Assembly (NCBI RefSeq): GCF_024227435.1
Contig: NZ_CP100445.1
Location: 1,485,369 to 1,549,368, forward strand
Direction of reading: 5' to 3'
DNA: 64,000 bases
Origin: Natrinema caseinilyticum
GTDB taxonomy: Archaea; Halobacteriota; Halobacteria; Halobacteriales; Natrialbaceae
Part shown: in pieces, positions 17,812 to 25,767 of the stretch
How positions within the stretch are numbered: position 1 is the stretch's first letter
How the letters are laid out: every line of letters starts with the position of its first letter
Notes under the pieces: generated by a model
The model's database searches: none
The model's input: only the letters and a program-made list of their open reading frames with translations
What the model was told of the DNA's origin: nothing
Program-made: the position numbers and the translations under genes

Positions 17812-19088
17812 CGTCCCACCTCGTCGAGGACCGTCGTTCGCGCGGCCACGGCAAGCGGATACGGAACGGCCACCAGCCCCGACAGGACGCCAACGACGAT
17901 CGCGTACGGGACGAACACCGGGTGAAAGTGCGCGACAGCACCCGGTGCGACGGTCGCGCCGGCGACGGCATTGACACCGACGATACCCAGCGCACCGAGA
18001 CAGATTCCCGCGAGCGAACCCACGAGCGTCGTGATCCCCGTCGATACCGTAATGACAGCGAGTCGGCCGCTGGTGGGAAAGCCGACCGACTCGAGGACGG
18101 CGAGCGTGCGACGGTCCTCGTCGACGGTCATTCCCATGGTCGTCGCGACGAACGAGGCGCAGATCGTGACGCCGACTAACAGCGCGATGACGCTCGTCGC
18201 AAACGCCAGTCCGTCGTCGAACAGCGACGACGGGTCGGTACTTCCGGCGACGTCGACCGCCGCGTCGGGGTACGTGTCGATCGCTGCCGCCCGCGCTGCG
18301 TCCGGATCGCCCCAGATCAGCACTCTGTCGGCGAGTTCGCCGTCGTCGGCACCGGCGACCGACTGGAGTTCGCTCAAATGGACGAGGCCGACCGGCGCGT
18401 TCGTCCCACCCCCACCAGTCCCGCCTTTCGCGACGGCCGCGACCGAAAGCGACCGCGCGCTGGTGTTCGTCCACCCGACCGAGACGGTGAGTTCGTCGCC
18501 TCGCGACGCGTTGAGGCGCTCCGCTGCGACGGGCGAAAGGACGATTCCCCCCGCCGGCGAGCCGTTGTACGTCCCGTTTGCGTACTGTGGATCACCCGGT
18601 TCGAGAGCGGTGGTCGGCAGTCCCGCAACCGTCCGCGATTCGGAATCTGGGACGATACCGACGAGACGGACCGTTCGTCGGTCACCGCCTGCGGCCTCGA
18701 GCCGAACCGTTTCGACCAGCACCGGGGATGCGTGAGCCACACCGTCGCGCGATCGGATCGTCCCAGCCCGTTCGTTGGTCGCACCGAGGCGCGGTCCCTC
18801 GACGCCGTCGACAGACGACAACGTGTTACTCTCCGCCGCGGAGATGCGAACCGCCGCGTCGTCCTCGCTCATCACACCGCCGTCGGCGAGCGCCAGCGCG
18901 ACGCCCGTTACAACCAGCAACAGCGCGATGGTAAGCGCGACTGCGGCGATCGTCGACGTGATTCGACCCGTCGTCGTTCGCGTCGCTCGCTTCCACCACC
19001 TGACGAGCGAAAAGCGAACGAGCCCCGCCCACCGAGTTCGCCACCGGTCGTCGTCCCCGTCGGGTCCCCCCTCGCCGTCACCGGTCAT
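17808..19088 (-). CDS. ABC transporter permease, FtsX/MacB type, second subunit
   Basis: A 426-residue membrane protein with the same layout as its neighbour: N-terminal helix (I-A-A-V-A-L-T-I-A-L-L-L-V-V-T-G), a large periplasm-like domain with G-T-x-G-G-G turns, and three C-terminal helices following the L-A-V-L-E-S-V-G-F-P motif. It ends in a four-base overlap with the next permease and begins inside the last 11 bases of the ATPase gene, giving an ATPase-permease-permease operon. The start at 19088 is favoured by that overlap; 15 further in-frame residues upstream lie within the ATPase gene. Confidence 0.9.
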   Translation of the reverse strand: MTGDGEGGPDGDDDRWRTRWAGLVRFSLVRWWKRATRTTTGRITSTIAAVALTIALLLVVTGVALALADGGVMSEDDAAVRISAAESNTLSSVDGVEGPRLGATNERAGTIRSRDGVAHASPVLVETVRLEAAGGDRRTVRLVGIVPDSESRTVAGLPTTALEPGDPQYANGTYNGSPAGGIVLSPVAAERLNASRGDELTVSVGWTNTSARSLSVAAVAKGGTGGGGTNAPVGLVHLSELQSVAGADDGELADRVLIWGDPDAARAAAIDTYPDAAVDVAGSTDPSSLFDDGLAFATSVIALLVGVTICASFVATTMGMTVDEDRRTLAVLESVGFPTSGRLAVITVSTGITTLVGSLAGICLGALGIVGVNAVAGATVAPGAVAHFHPVFVPYAIVVGVLSGLVAVPYPLAVAARTTVLDEVGR

Positions 19089-19845
19089 CGTCGACCACCT
19101 GTCCGTCGCACAGCGTGACGACCCGGTCGGCAACGGACAGTGTGGATTCGTCGTGTGATGCGACCAAAACCGCCCGTTCGCGCCCGATGTCGGTCAACAA
19201 CTCGAGGACGTCCGCACCCGTTGCCGTATCGAGTTCCCCCGTGGGTTCGTCCGCGACGATCACGTCCGGATCGGCCGCCAGGGCCCGCGCGATCGCGACC
19301 CGCTGGCGCTCCCCACCGCTGAGTTCCCCCGGGAGGTGAGTGACGCGGTCGGCGAGACCGACCGCCTCGAGCAGTTCCGTCGCACGGGCGCGCCGGTCGG
19401 ATCGCGGAACGCCCGTCTGAACGAGTGGCAACGCGACGTTCGCTCGCGCGGACAGCGACGGCAACAGATGGAACCGCTGAAAGACGATCCCGATGTGCTG
19501 TCGACGGAGCCGCGTTCGCTGTGCGTCTGACAGCGCAGCGAGGTCGGTACCGCGCAATTCGACGCTGCCGGCCGTCGGGACCAGCAACCCCGAAACCACG
19601 TGCAGTATAGTCGACTTACCGCTCCCGCTCGGCCCCTCGAGCCCGACGATCGTTCCCATCGGCACCTCGAAAGAGACGTCGCGAAGCGCTGTCACCGTCC
19701 GCTCGGTGGTCGATCGAAATCGGCCACTAGTCGACCCGTACTGGTGGCTGATTCCGTCGAGCCGAACGGCCGGCGTCGATTCGCGATCACCGTCGCCGTC
19801 GTCCCCCACCGAGGAACGCGAATCGCTAACTGAGTGGTCAAACAT
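19078..19845 (-). CDS. ABC transporter ATP-binding protein, MacB/LolD type
   Basis: A 255-residue ATPase. Walker A is G-P-S-G-S-G-K-S-T, the Q-loop reads G-I-V-F-Q-R-F, the signature is L-S-G-G-E-R-Q-R and Walker B is V-I-V-A-D-E-P-T-G-E-L-D. This combination is typical of the MacB/LolD group that works with FtsX-type permeases, encoded directly downstream. The ATG at 19845 is chosen; a GTG six bases upstream is also possible. The acidic 30-residue N-terminal tail is an addition to the usual domain. Confidence 0.93.
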   Translation of the reverse strand: MFDHSVSDSRSSVGDDGDGDRESTPAVRLDGISHQYGSTSGRFRSTTERTVTALRDVSFEVPMGTIVGLEGPSGSGKSTILHVVSGLLVPTAGSVELRGTDLAALSDAQRTRLRRQHIGIVFQRFHLLPSLSARANVALPLVQTGVPRSDRRARATELLEAVGLADRVTHLPGELSGGERQRVAIARALAADPDVIVADEPTGELDTATGADVLELLTDIGRERAVLVASHDESTLSVADRVVTLCDGQVVDDDR

Positions 19846-21112
19846 ACTCACAGGGATCTCACTTCCATTGAACGGCCCACCGAAACATTGTTTCGACCCG
19901 CATACCCTTACAAGATGCCTGTTAACCGGGTTTCGACTGGCGCAACTATTTCGAGTGTATCGGCTAAATCCGCCGCTCAGCGGCTGAGGGCTCCGTCACC
20001 GACCGGCCCAAATTCGACGCGGCGACGCGGTCTGACTCGATCAGTCGCCGAACGGTAGGGGCGAGTTGCCCATCGAACGCCGTCTGAAACGAACCCGTAC
20101 AGGACGGTGAGAGGGACCGTAGTGTGAGTCTGTCGTCGATCGGTTCACTGAATCGCCGCTCCGGTTCGATGGTTCCACACCGACCACCCGCGTCCGGTTC
20201 GATGGTTCCGCACCGAACAGCGGCGTTCTCGGTTTCGGTCCGTCGTGCCCTCGATGCCGTTCGAGACGGTTCGGGTCGCTCTCGACTCGAGAATGTGTGA
20301 GAACCGGTTCTCGCGGGAACCTGCCCGCAGGCCGGCGACCGACGGTACATCCGGAACGACCGCTCGCGGTGTACGACGACGGATGTCACCACTCCTCGGT
20401 GTCGAGAATATCGTTGGCCGCCGCTTCGTAGACGTGGCTCGCGCTGACGGTGGAAACCGATCGTGTCACGGAACGGTGTCCACGTGCGGTCGATCTCGAA
20501 CGATTGCGGTCGGTTCCGGTGCGACGAACACCGGGATACTTCGTCGGCGTCGCGCCACCGGCTCTGAGACGTACTGGAGTCGGAGGCCCAGGGACCCGAA
20601 CGCACCCGTCGCGAGCCCACCTCGGTTCACGACGGATCGCCGCGGAGACGCTCGAGGCCGGTCGGATAGACTGTGTAACGCGTCTACCGGAAGCGTCTCC
20701 CTCCAGCGAGCGTCGGGACCGACGCGGTGACGAAAGCACCTTCGCGCGAACCGGACAGGTCGTCCAGAATGCGGGACGGTGGCGTGTGGTTCGCAACCGC
20801 TTATCGACCGCATAAACGTCGCCGCAGGCAACTGAGACTGCGTTCCCCAGTAGATGGGTGTCGCTTCGGACAGGACCTCACGTCGATATCGAACTCGGTG
20901 ACGTGAGGGTGACAGAATCGAAGGGGCCGGGGCAACACCGAGTCGCTCGCCGAACCGAGGCGACCCCACAAAAGCGCGTTCGGCGAACTCCCTCGCGGAA
21001 ATCGAATCCGCCAGAACGAACCGCCCCCGACGATGACGGCACGGCGACGGAAAGCGGGCGGGAACGCGTCGCGTGATGCCGACGATGGCGTACGATAGCT
21101 CTCGAAATCGGC
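19846..21112. other. 1.27-kb gene-poor interval
   Basis: Apart from the promoter of the ABC operon, I see no intact gene. Open frames are arginine-rich on both strands. Two 24-bp copies of tccggttcgatggttcc followed by (a/g)caccga start at 20160 and 20193, a 33-bp period. A short stretch at 20386-20620 may be gene debris and is listed separately. Confidence 0.55.
20386..20620 (-). pseudogene. possible 3' remnant of a protein gene
   Basis: One minus-strand frame contains P-V-F-V-A-P-E-P-T-A-I-V-R-D-R-P-H-V-D-T-V and stops at 20466; another contains S-H-V-Y-E-A-A-A-N-D-I-L and ends D-T-E-E-W at 20386. Joined by one frameshift they make a plausible protein C terminus. No start or family can be assigned, and chance is possible. 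Confidence 0.2.
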
Positions 21113-22576
21113 CTACTCGTCCACTTCAGGCGCCGTCTCGCGTGACGTGTCCTCGACAGATCCGATGCCCGTGAGTTCGAACCGAGCGCCACCATCCGTG
21201 CCGTTCCCCGCGGTGATCCCCCAGCCGTGAGCGCGGACGATGTCGGTCACGATCGACAGACCGAGTCCCGTTCCCTGCTCGGCCGTCGAGTAGCCGTGCT
21301 CGAGCACCTCGTCGAGGCGGTCCGCTCGTATTCCCGACCCGTCGTCTTCGACGTACAGGCCGTTCCCATCCGGGAGGCGGCCGACCTCGACGGTCACGTC
21401 CTCCCCGCCGTGCTCGATCGCGTTCCGAAAGAGGTTTTCGAAGACGTTCAACAACCGATCGCGATCAGCGTCGAAGGCGACGTCGGCCGTACACCGGAGG
21501 GTCGCATCCGTCGTCTCCACGTTTTCCCAGGCGCTCGTCGCGATCGCCGCCAACGTCACCGTCTCGGTTGCCGTGATCGCTTTTCCCTGCCGGGCTAGCA
21601 ACAGGGCGTCTTCGATGATCGATTCGATTCGCTGGTGCGAGTGAGAGACCTCCGCGAAGTAGGAATCGTCGATGGGCGCGTCGTCGGGGAGTTCGTTCGC
21701 CTGTTGCTCGAGAACGTCGAGGTACCCCTGGGCGACGGTAAGCGGGTTCCGAAGGTCGTGAGAGACGATGCTCGCGAACTGATCGAGGCGTTCGTTCTGG
21801 TACGCGAGTTGTTCCGTCTGCTGTTCGAGTTCGGCTTTCTGCTTCTCTAATTCGCGTTCCCGTTCCTCGAGCCGTTGCTCGCGGTATTTCTGTTCGGTGA
21901 TGTCGTGTAACAGGATCACGTGTCCGGCACGTTCGTCACCCTCGGTGAGCACGGAGATCCACACGTCGTAGCATCGACGACCGTTGTCCGTCTGAACCCA
22001 GGCGGTCTCTTTGAGTTCGTGTACCGGTTTCTCGCCGGTGATGATGGGCTCGAGAGCGCCAGGGTCCTCGATCGGACCCACAGTCGTAACCTCGGCGAGC
22101 GTCTTTCCGACCGGCCGATCCAGGCCCAGCATCTTCTTTGCCGTCCGATTCACGTCGACGATTCGACCGCTTTCGTCGAGGACGATGAAGCCGTTGTCGA
22201 CTTCTTCGACGACGAAATCACGGGCGAGCGTGACGAGACCGCCAAACCGCGAACTGAAGAGAGAGACGGCACGGTCGATCGGTAACAGATGGGCGAACCT
22301 GGCGCTCGTCGCGATTAGCAGTTGCGCTCCACCCAGGACCAGATGAACGTGTGGGACGATCAAAAAATATGGCAGGGGACTCCGCTGAAGGACCGACGGG
22401 ACGGTAGCGAGCACTGTTGCGATGTGTACCAGAAAAAACGTGAAACTCAGCTTTCGATACACGTTTCGCGAGTGAAGAACCTTCTTGAGTAACAACCAGT
22501 TGTTAGCGCTGGTTAGCACGTAGCCGACCCCGAAGATGAGTTTCACCACTTTTTCCGGTGGTTGCCATCGTTCCAC
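21113..22576 (-). CDS. PAS-domain sensor histidine kinase with truncated 7TM input region
   Basis: A 487-residue open frame. Residues 10-105 hold about three membrane helices that match the last helices of the histidine-kinase 7TM sensor module. A PAS domain (about 118-230, N-G-F-I-V-L-D-E-S-G-R-I-V-D-V-N) and a coiled coil (230-262) follow. The kinase core has the phospho-acceptor H-D-L-R-N-P, an N box N-L-F-R-N-A-I-E-H, and the ATP-lid glycines G-T-G-L-G-L. The first four helices expected upstream are missing: the bases before 22545 belong to an unrelated Pro/Asp-rich frame. The apparent ATG therefore lies in fused sequence and the gene may be non-functional. No response regulator gene is adjacent. 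Confidence 0.75.
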   Translation of the reverse strand: MERWQPPEKVVKLIFGVGYVLTSANNWLLLKKVLHSRNVYRKLSFTFFLVHIATVLATVPSVLQRSPLPYFLIVPHVHLVLGGAQLLIATSARFAHLLPIDRAVSLFSSRFGGLVTLARDFVVEEVDNGFIVLDESGRIVDVNRTAKKMLGLDRPVGKTLAEVTTVGPIEDPGALEPIITGEKPVHELKETAWVQTDNGRRCYDVWISVLTEGDERAGHVILLHDITEQKYREQRLEERERELEKQKAELEQQTEQLAYQNERLDQFASIVSHDLRNPLTVAQGYLDVLEQQANELPDDAPIDDSYFAEVSHSHQRIESIIEDALLLARQGKAITATETVTLAAIATSAWENVETTDATLRCTADVAFDADRDRLLNVFENLFRNAIEHGGEDVTVEVGRLPDGNGLYVEDDGSGIRADRLDEVLEHGYSTAEQGTGLGLSIVTDIVRAHGWGITAGNGTDGGARFELTGIGSVEDTSRETAPEVDE

Positions 22577-23035
22577 GGGCAGTCAGTATCGTCGCCAGGC
22601 GTGTCTCTGTCCGGTGGATTCCGGACGGGTGGGCAGTCGTCACCTGGGGGGTTTCTCGGCGGATTTTCGGGCGGATTTCGGACCGGGGGGCAATCGTCGC
22701 CTGGGGGATTCTTCGGCGGGTTTTCGGGCGGGTTCTCGGGTGGATTTTCGGGCGGGTTCTCGGGTGGATTTTCGGGTGGGTTCTCGGGTGAATTTCCCTC
22801 TCCAGGGCAGTCGTCGGGTTCGTCACCCGGTGGATTGTCGTTACCCAGGGTGTCATCCCCTGGCGGATCTTCGTCGTCGGGACAATCATCATCCGGGGGA
22901 GTCTCGTCGCCGGGGTTGTCGTCCGGACAGTCCTCGCCCGGATTATCCTCATCCGGTGGGTTTTCGTTACCGGGGGTTTCCTCGTCGGGACAATCTCCGT
23001 CCGAAGTATTCCCCGAAGACGTAGATCTCGCTCGC
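22543..23035 (-). pseudogene. Pro/Asn/Asp-rich repeat frame (3' part of a secreted-type protein)
   Basis: The minus strand carries an open frame without its own start, full of P-P-D-D-D-C-P-D-D-E-D-P-P-G type sequence and at least six E-N-P-P repeats, ending N-H-R-K-K-W at 22543. Paired cysteines in D-C-P contexts and low complexity are typical of the C-terminal parts of haloarchaeal cell-surface proteins. The 5' end runs directly into the FkbM frame, and its stop lies inside the apparent start of the sensor kinase, so this is a fragment trapped between two rearrangement points. Confidence 0.55.
22715..22786. repeat. six 12-bp tandem repeats
   Basis: Six head-to-tail units of the form gg(c/t)gg(g/a)tt(t/c)tcg. 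On the minus strand each encodes Glu-Asn-Pro-Pro. A larger near-duplication of about 60 bp (near 22612-22668 and 22673-22727) lies beside it. Confidence 0.85.
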
Positions 23036-23380
23036 GCGATCAGCGAAAGCCATCGAATAGTATCCGCAGTACGCGCCGACTTCCCAAAAGACAGTATCGC
23101 TGTCGATATGAGACGACACTACGTCTACGACCGGAGATTCATACTCTCCGGTGACTTTCGCTCGGTTGGCGGGGGCACCATTATCGATTATAATTTTGAA
23201 TGGATCCACGGGTTGGTCTCGAATAGTCACCGTGTGAGTGCCGGCGGGCGAGAACGTTCCCACTTCGAGATACGAGAACAGGGGACGGCTTACTCTCCGA
23301 TACAACTCGAATAAATACGATAAAAAGGGGATTTTTTGAACACGGGGGGCGTGACGACGAACCTGGTAGTCGATATCCAT
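22967..23380 (-). pseudogene. FkbM family methyltransferase, truncated after the SAM-binding start
   Basis: The first about 115 residues look genuine: an N-terminal region and then D-S-D-T-V-F-W-E-V-G-A-Y-C-G-Y-Y-S, the glycine-rich SAM-binding loop of FkbM-type O-methyltransferases, followed by E-I-Y-V-F. The family continues with an E-P motif and about 120 more residues, but here the frame breaks near 23035 and runs into Pro/Asp-rich repeat sequence. A TATA-like box (cttttatagag on the minus strand, near 23407-23415) lies about 27 bp before the ATG at 23380, so a truncated transcript could still be made. Confidence 0.65.
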
Positions 23381-23834
23381 TTGCAGAATTTTCCAGGTTC
23401 GTCTCTATAAAAGCGCGAGTCATTTCGTAAAGAGTGAAATGAGAAACGGCGATGAATCAGACGAGAACCTGTATTGAATTTCGATACCATCGGGGATGTG
23501 ATTACCGACGTCCCCATTGGCATCCCGTCGGACGTCCGGATCCGTCCTTCGATAGCCACGGTTCGTTTCTGCTCGCACACTCCCACTGCAATCGGGCGAG
23601 TTCCAAACGGAGGTTTCCGGAACCCTCCTCGCTACGGACCTGCGCGGACCACCGATTGCCGATGGCCGGGGTGCAGGGTGTGGACAGTCTCAGGCCGGAA
23701 CGGTCGCCGTCGATGGCTTGAACTCGCTCGTGACTTCCTCCCCACCTTACTCGCTCACGGCTCACACCGTTCGCTCCGTGAGGGGACTTCCTGTTTCCAC
23801 GACGTTGTCAGACAACGTCTGACAGCCCGTGAGA
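23381..23834. other. intergenic region with right end of a decayed IS1341-type element
   Basis: The left part holds the promoter of the FkbM fragment and no gene. From about 23712 to 23834, directly downstream of the dead tnpB, there are short palindromes (for example ttgtcagacaa near 23805-23815 and cgtgagattacgtctcacg near 23827-23845), as expected for the tnpB-associated guide-RNA scaffold and right end of IS200/IS605-family elements. The exact end cannot be fixed by eye. Confidence 0.45.
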
Positions 23835-24602
23835 TTACGTCTCACGAACGCGCTTTGCAGGAACCGAATGGGTTCCCGTAGGGAGCGCAGTCTCCGCAGG
23901 CGCAGATTCGGGACAGCCCGTCCCGACGTGCTTCAGGCCGCGTACCAAGATGTTGTAGGCCGCGTTCCAGTCCCTGTCCGCCGTGAAGCCACAGGAAGGA
24001 CACGAGTGTTCGCGGACCCACAACGGCTTGTCGGTCGAGACACCTCAGGCTGCACACTCTTTGGTCGTCCCTGCCGGATCGACGGCGACGAAATGCGTTC
24101 CTTCGCGGTCGCACTTGTACTCGAGCATCCGGAGGAACGTTCCCCACGCCGCTCCGGCACGGTTGCGGCTGTTCGACGGGAGTTCCATCAACCCCTTGGC
24201 GTCGAGATCTTCGACTGCCACGAGGTCGTACTCGCGAGCGTCGTGGTTCGAGCGTTTGTGCAAGAAGTCCCGACGCTTCCGTTGCAGGTCGGCGTGGCGT
24301 TTGGCGACGACCCGCTGTTGCTTGCGGTAGTTCGACGAGCCGTGTTCTTTCTGCGAGAGTTTACATTGCTCGCATTCCAGCCGCTTCCGTTCGTCGGAAA
24401 GGTCCGGCGACTCGACGGCTGTTCCGTCGCTGTCGTGAGCATACTTGAGGATGCCCACGTCGATCCCGACACAGTCCTCGAGTTTCTTGGGCTTCGACGG
24501 CACGTCGTCTTCGGTTTCGATTCCGAGAACGGCGAACCACTCGCCGGTCGGCTCCTGCTTCACGACGACTTCTTTGATCGTGGAGTCGTCCCCAGAAATC
24601 GG
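23835..24602 (-). pseudogene. IS200/IS605-family TnpB (IS1341 type), N-terminally deleted with in-frame TGA
   Basis: The surviving frame covers the RuvC-like core and zinc finger of TnpB. G-I-D-V-G-I-L-K-Y-A carries the first catalytic aspartate, V-A-V-E-D-L the glutamate, and near the end T-K-E-C-A-A then a stop, then W-V-R-E-H-S-C-P-S-C-G-F-T-A-D-R-D-W-N-A. The TGA at 24045-24047 sits exactly where the second cysteine of the first C-x2-C pair (TGC) should be. The N-terminal third of the usual 400-odd residues is absent; upstream bases are unrelated. TnpB is an RNA-guided DNA nuclease; this copy cannot make a whole protein. No TnpA gene is present. Confidence 0.85.
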
Positions 24603-24975
24603 AGATTTCTGATGGGCTGTACAAGAGCTGTCGCTCTTGTAAACGCTGTATCCCCTCCCTGCTCGCGTCTTCGACGCTCGCTGAGGATAGCGCGGGACCT
24701 TCGGTCCCGCTGACCATGCGAACGGCGGAGCCGTGAGCAGAAGGGGGCATTAGCGCCTCGATTTAGGTAAAACGGACGGCAGGCAAGGCCTGGACGATCG
24801 ATCGAGAACAGAACCCGTCATCGGACCGAACAGTGCTGGCAGCTCCCACACGTCCGACTGTGCGCGAACGGACGGACGGCGAACACTCGAGTCAGGTAAT
24901 CCGTTGAACTCACACGGAGAGATGGAAGGCCACGACAACGCGACTCCGCTCTATTCTGGTTCGACAGGGAGCTAC

Positions 24976-24998
24976 GTCCGTCCTCCCCGATTTGAACG
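24976..24998. repeat. candidate attachment site, copy of the tRNA-Tyr 3' end
   Basis: This 23-bp stretch matches 29501-29523, the 3' end of the tRNA-Tyr gene from one base beyond the discriminator through part of the T loop, at 22 of 23 positions. The core is cctccccgatttgaacg (17 bp exact). The tRNA reads leftwards, so an element inserted at its 3' end would lie exactly between these two copies. Confidence 0.6.
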
Positions 24999-25070
24999 CC
25001 GTGAGACGTGCTCGCTCCGCTGCGCGCGACTCACAAGCTCGAATCGTCTCGGTCGGATTTGTAAAACGAA

Positions 25071-25083
25071 TCCGCCCTCCCCG
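25071..25083. repeat. second partial copy of the tRNA-Tyr 3' end
   Basis: tccgccctccccg is identical to 29502-29514, the acceptor and outer T-stem end of tRNA-Tyr. It lies 73 bp inside the longer copy and could mark a nested or earlier insertion; at 13 bp chance cannot be dismissed. Confidence 0.35.
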
Positions 25084-25330
25084 TATGGAGGACCGTCGCG
25101 GTCGATGCCTCTCGTCGGTCAAGGTGATAGCGTCCGTTCATAGTTCGAAAGACTTCCGTCGCTGCTCCGCTTTCTGTCGCTCGCTGCGTCTGTCGTAGTG
25201 TTTGCCCAGGATCTCCTCGCTCGCGTTCATCCGATCGGACACGAGCGAACCTTTGAAATCGAAGGCAGAAACGCAAGCAAACTACTCCGGTGAAGAACCT
25301 GCTAAACTGGACCATTTGGCGGCACGGCCG

Positions 25331-25632
25331 ATGAATCAACTTCTCGAACTCGGACCGAGCACAGCACAGATGGATCAGCGTCCGAAGAACCCTTTCTCTC
25401 CTGGCGATCGAGTGCAGAAACGGGATGGAACGGGCGACGAGGCGATCGTCATTGAGCGGGTCCCTCCGGAAAACTTGATTATGAAGCAGTCGCTGTCGCG
25501 TTCATTCCCCAACTCGAAGGTGGACCCGGCGATTGGGAGGAAATCCATCCAGCGAAGTTAACATCATACTGTGATGAGCAGAACATCAGAACGTACCCGT
25601 ACAAGTATTCGAATATAGAACTCACCGAATAA
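25331..25632 (+). pseudogene. small conserved haloarchaeal protein, frameshifted
   Basis: The first frame (ATG 25331, or more likely ATG 25370) reads N-P-F-S-P-G-D-R-V-Q-K-R-D-G-T-G-D-E-A through V-I-E-R, and stops making sense near 25478. From there another frame reads D-Y-E-A-V-A-V-A-F-I-P-Q-L-E-G-G-P-G and ends Y-S-N-I-E-L-T-E at 25632. Together they form one acidic protein of about 85-100 residues with a one-base deletion near 25478. I believe it belongs to a small haloarchaeal family of unknown function (SH3-like strand pattern), but cannot name it. Confidence 0.6.
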
Positions 25633-25681
25633 CGCGGCTATTCAACTGCCTCTGTTGAAACCCTCGGCAATTGAGACAAAT

Positions 25682-25716
25682 GGCCTGCTAAATACAGAGC
25701 ATGTATTCAGCAGGCC
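25682..25716. repeat. hairpin repeat left of the FAD oxidoreductase gene
   Basis: Arms ggcctgctaaatac and gtattcagcaggcc pair at 13 of 14 positions around a 7-base loop. A closely similar hairpin in the same orientation lies at 27202-27232, and gctattcaact occurs outside each hairpin, at 25636 and 27269. The layout suggests insertion-sequence ends or a duplicated terminator-like element. Confidence 0.6.
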
Positions 25717-25767
25717 TTGTGCTGCGATAACAGCTAACGTGATTCGTGTGGTAGGGGAACGTAGGTC

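Larger units (their letters stand above)
24603..25330. other. non-coding interval upstream of the dead tnpB, with att-like site
   Basis: No protein gene is visible. Palindromes tacaagagctgtcgctcttgta-type (around 24620-24641, 11-base arms) and gcgggacc-ttc-ggtcccgc (near 24689-24708) lie near the broken 5' end of tnpB and may belong to the element. The copy of the tRNA-Tyr 3' end (24976-24998) and a second partial copy (25071-25083) are listed separately. Confidence 0.45.

Noticed and set aside
22715-22786. Possible CRISPR or replication iterons
   Set aside because: Units are contiguous 12-bp codon repeats encoding Glu-Asn-Pro-Pro; no spacers and no Cas or Rep genes nearby.
22562-23314. Long Gly/Ser-rich plus-strand open frame
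   Set aside because: It is the complement of the Pro/Asn/Asp-rich repeats and of FkbM coding sequence; composition follows the repeats, and there is no promoter or family match.
24045-24047. Selenocysteine reading of the TGA in tnpB
   Set aside because: The codon replaces a zinc-finger cysteine by one base change, haloarchaea are not known to decode TGA as selenocysteine, and the gene is already 5'-deleted.
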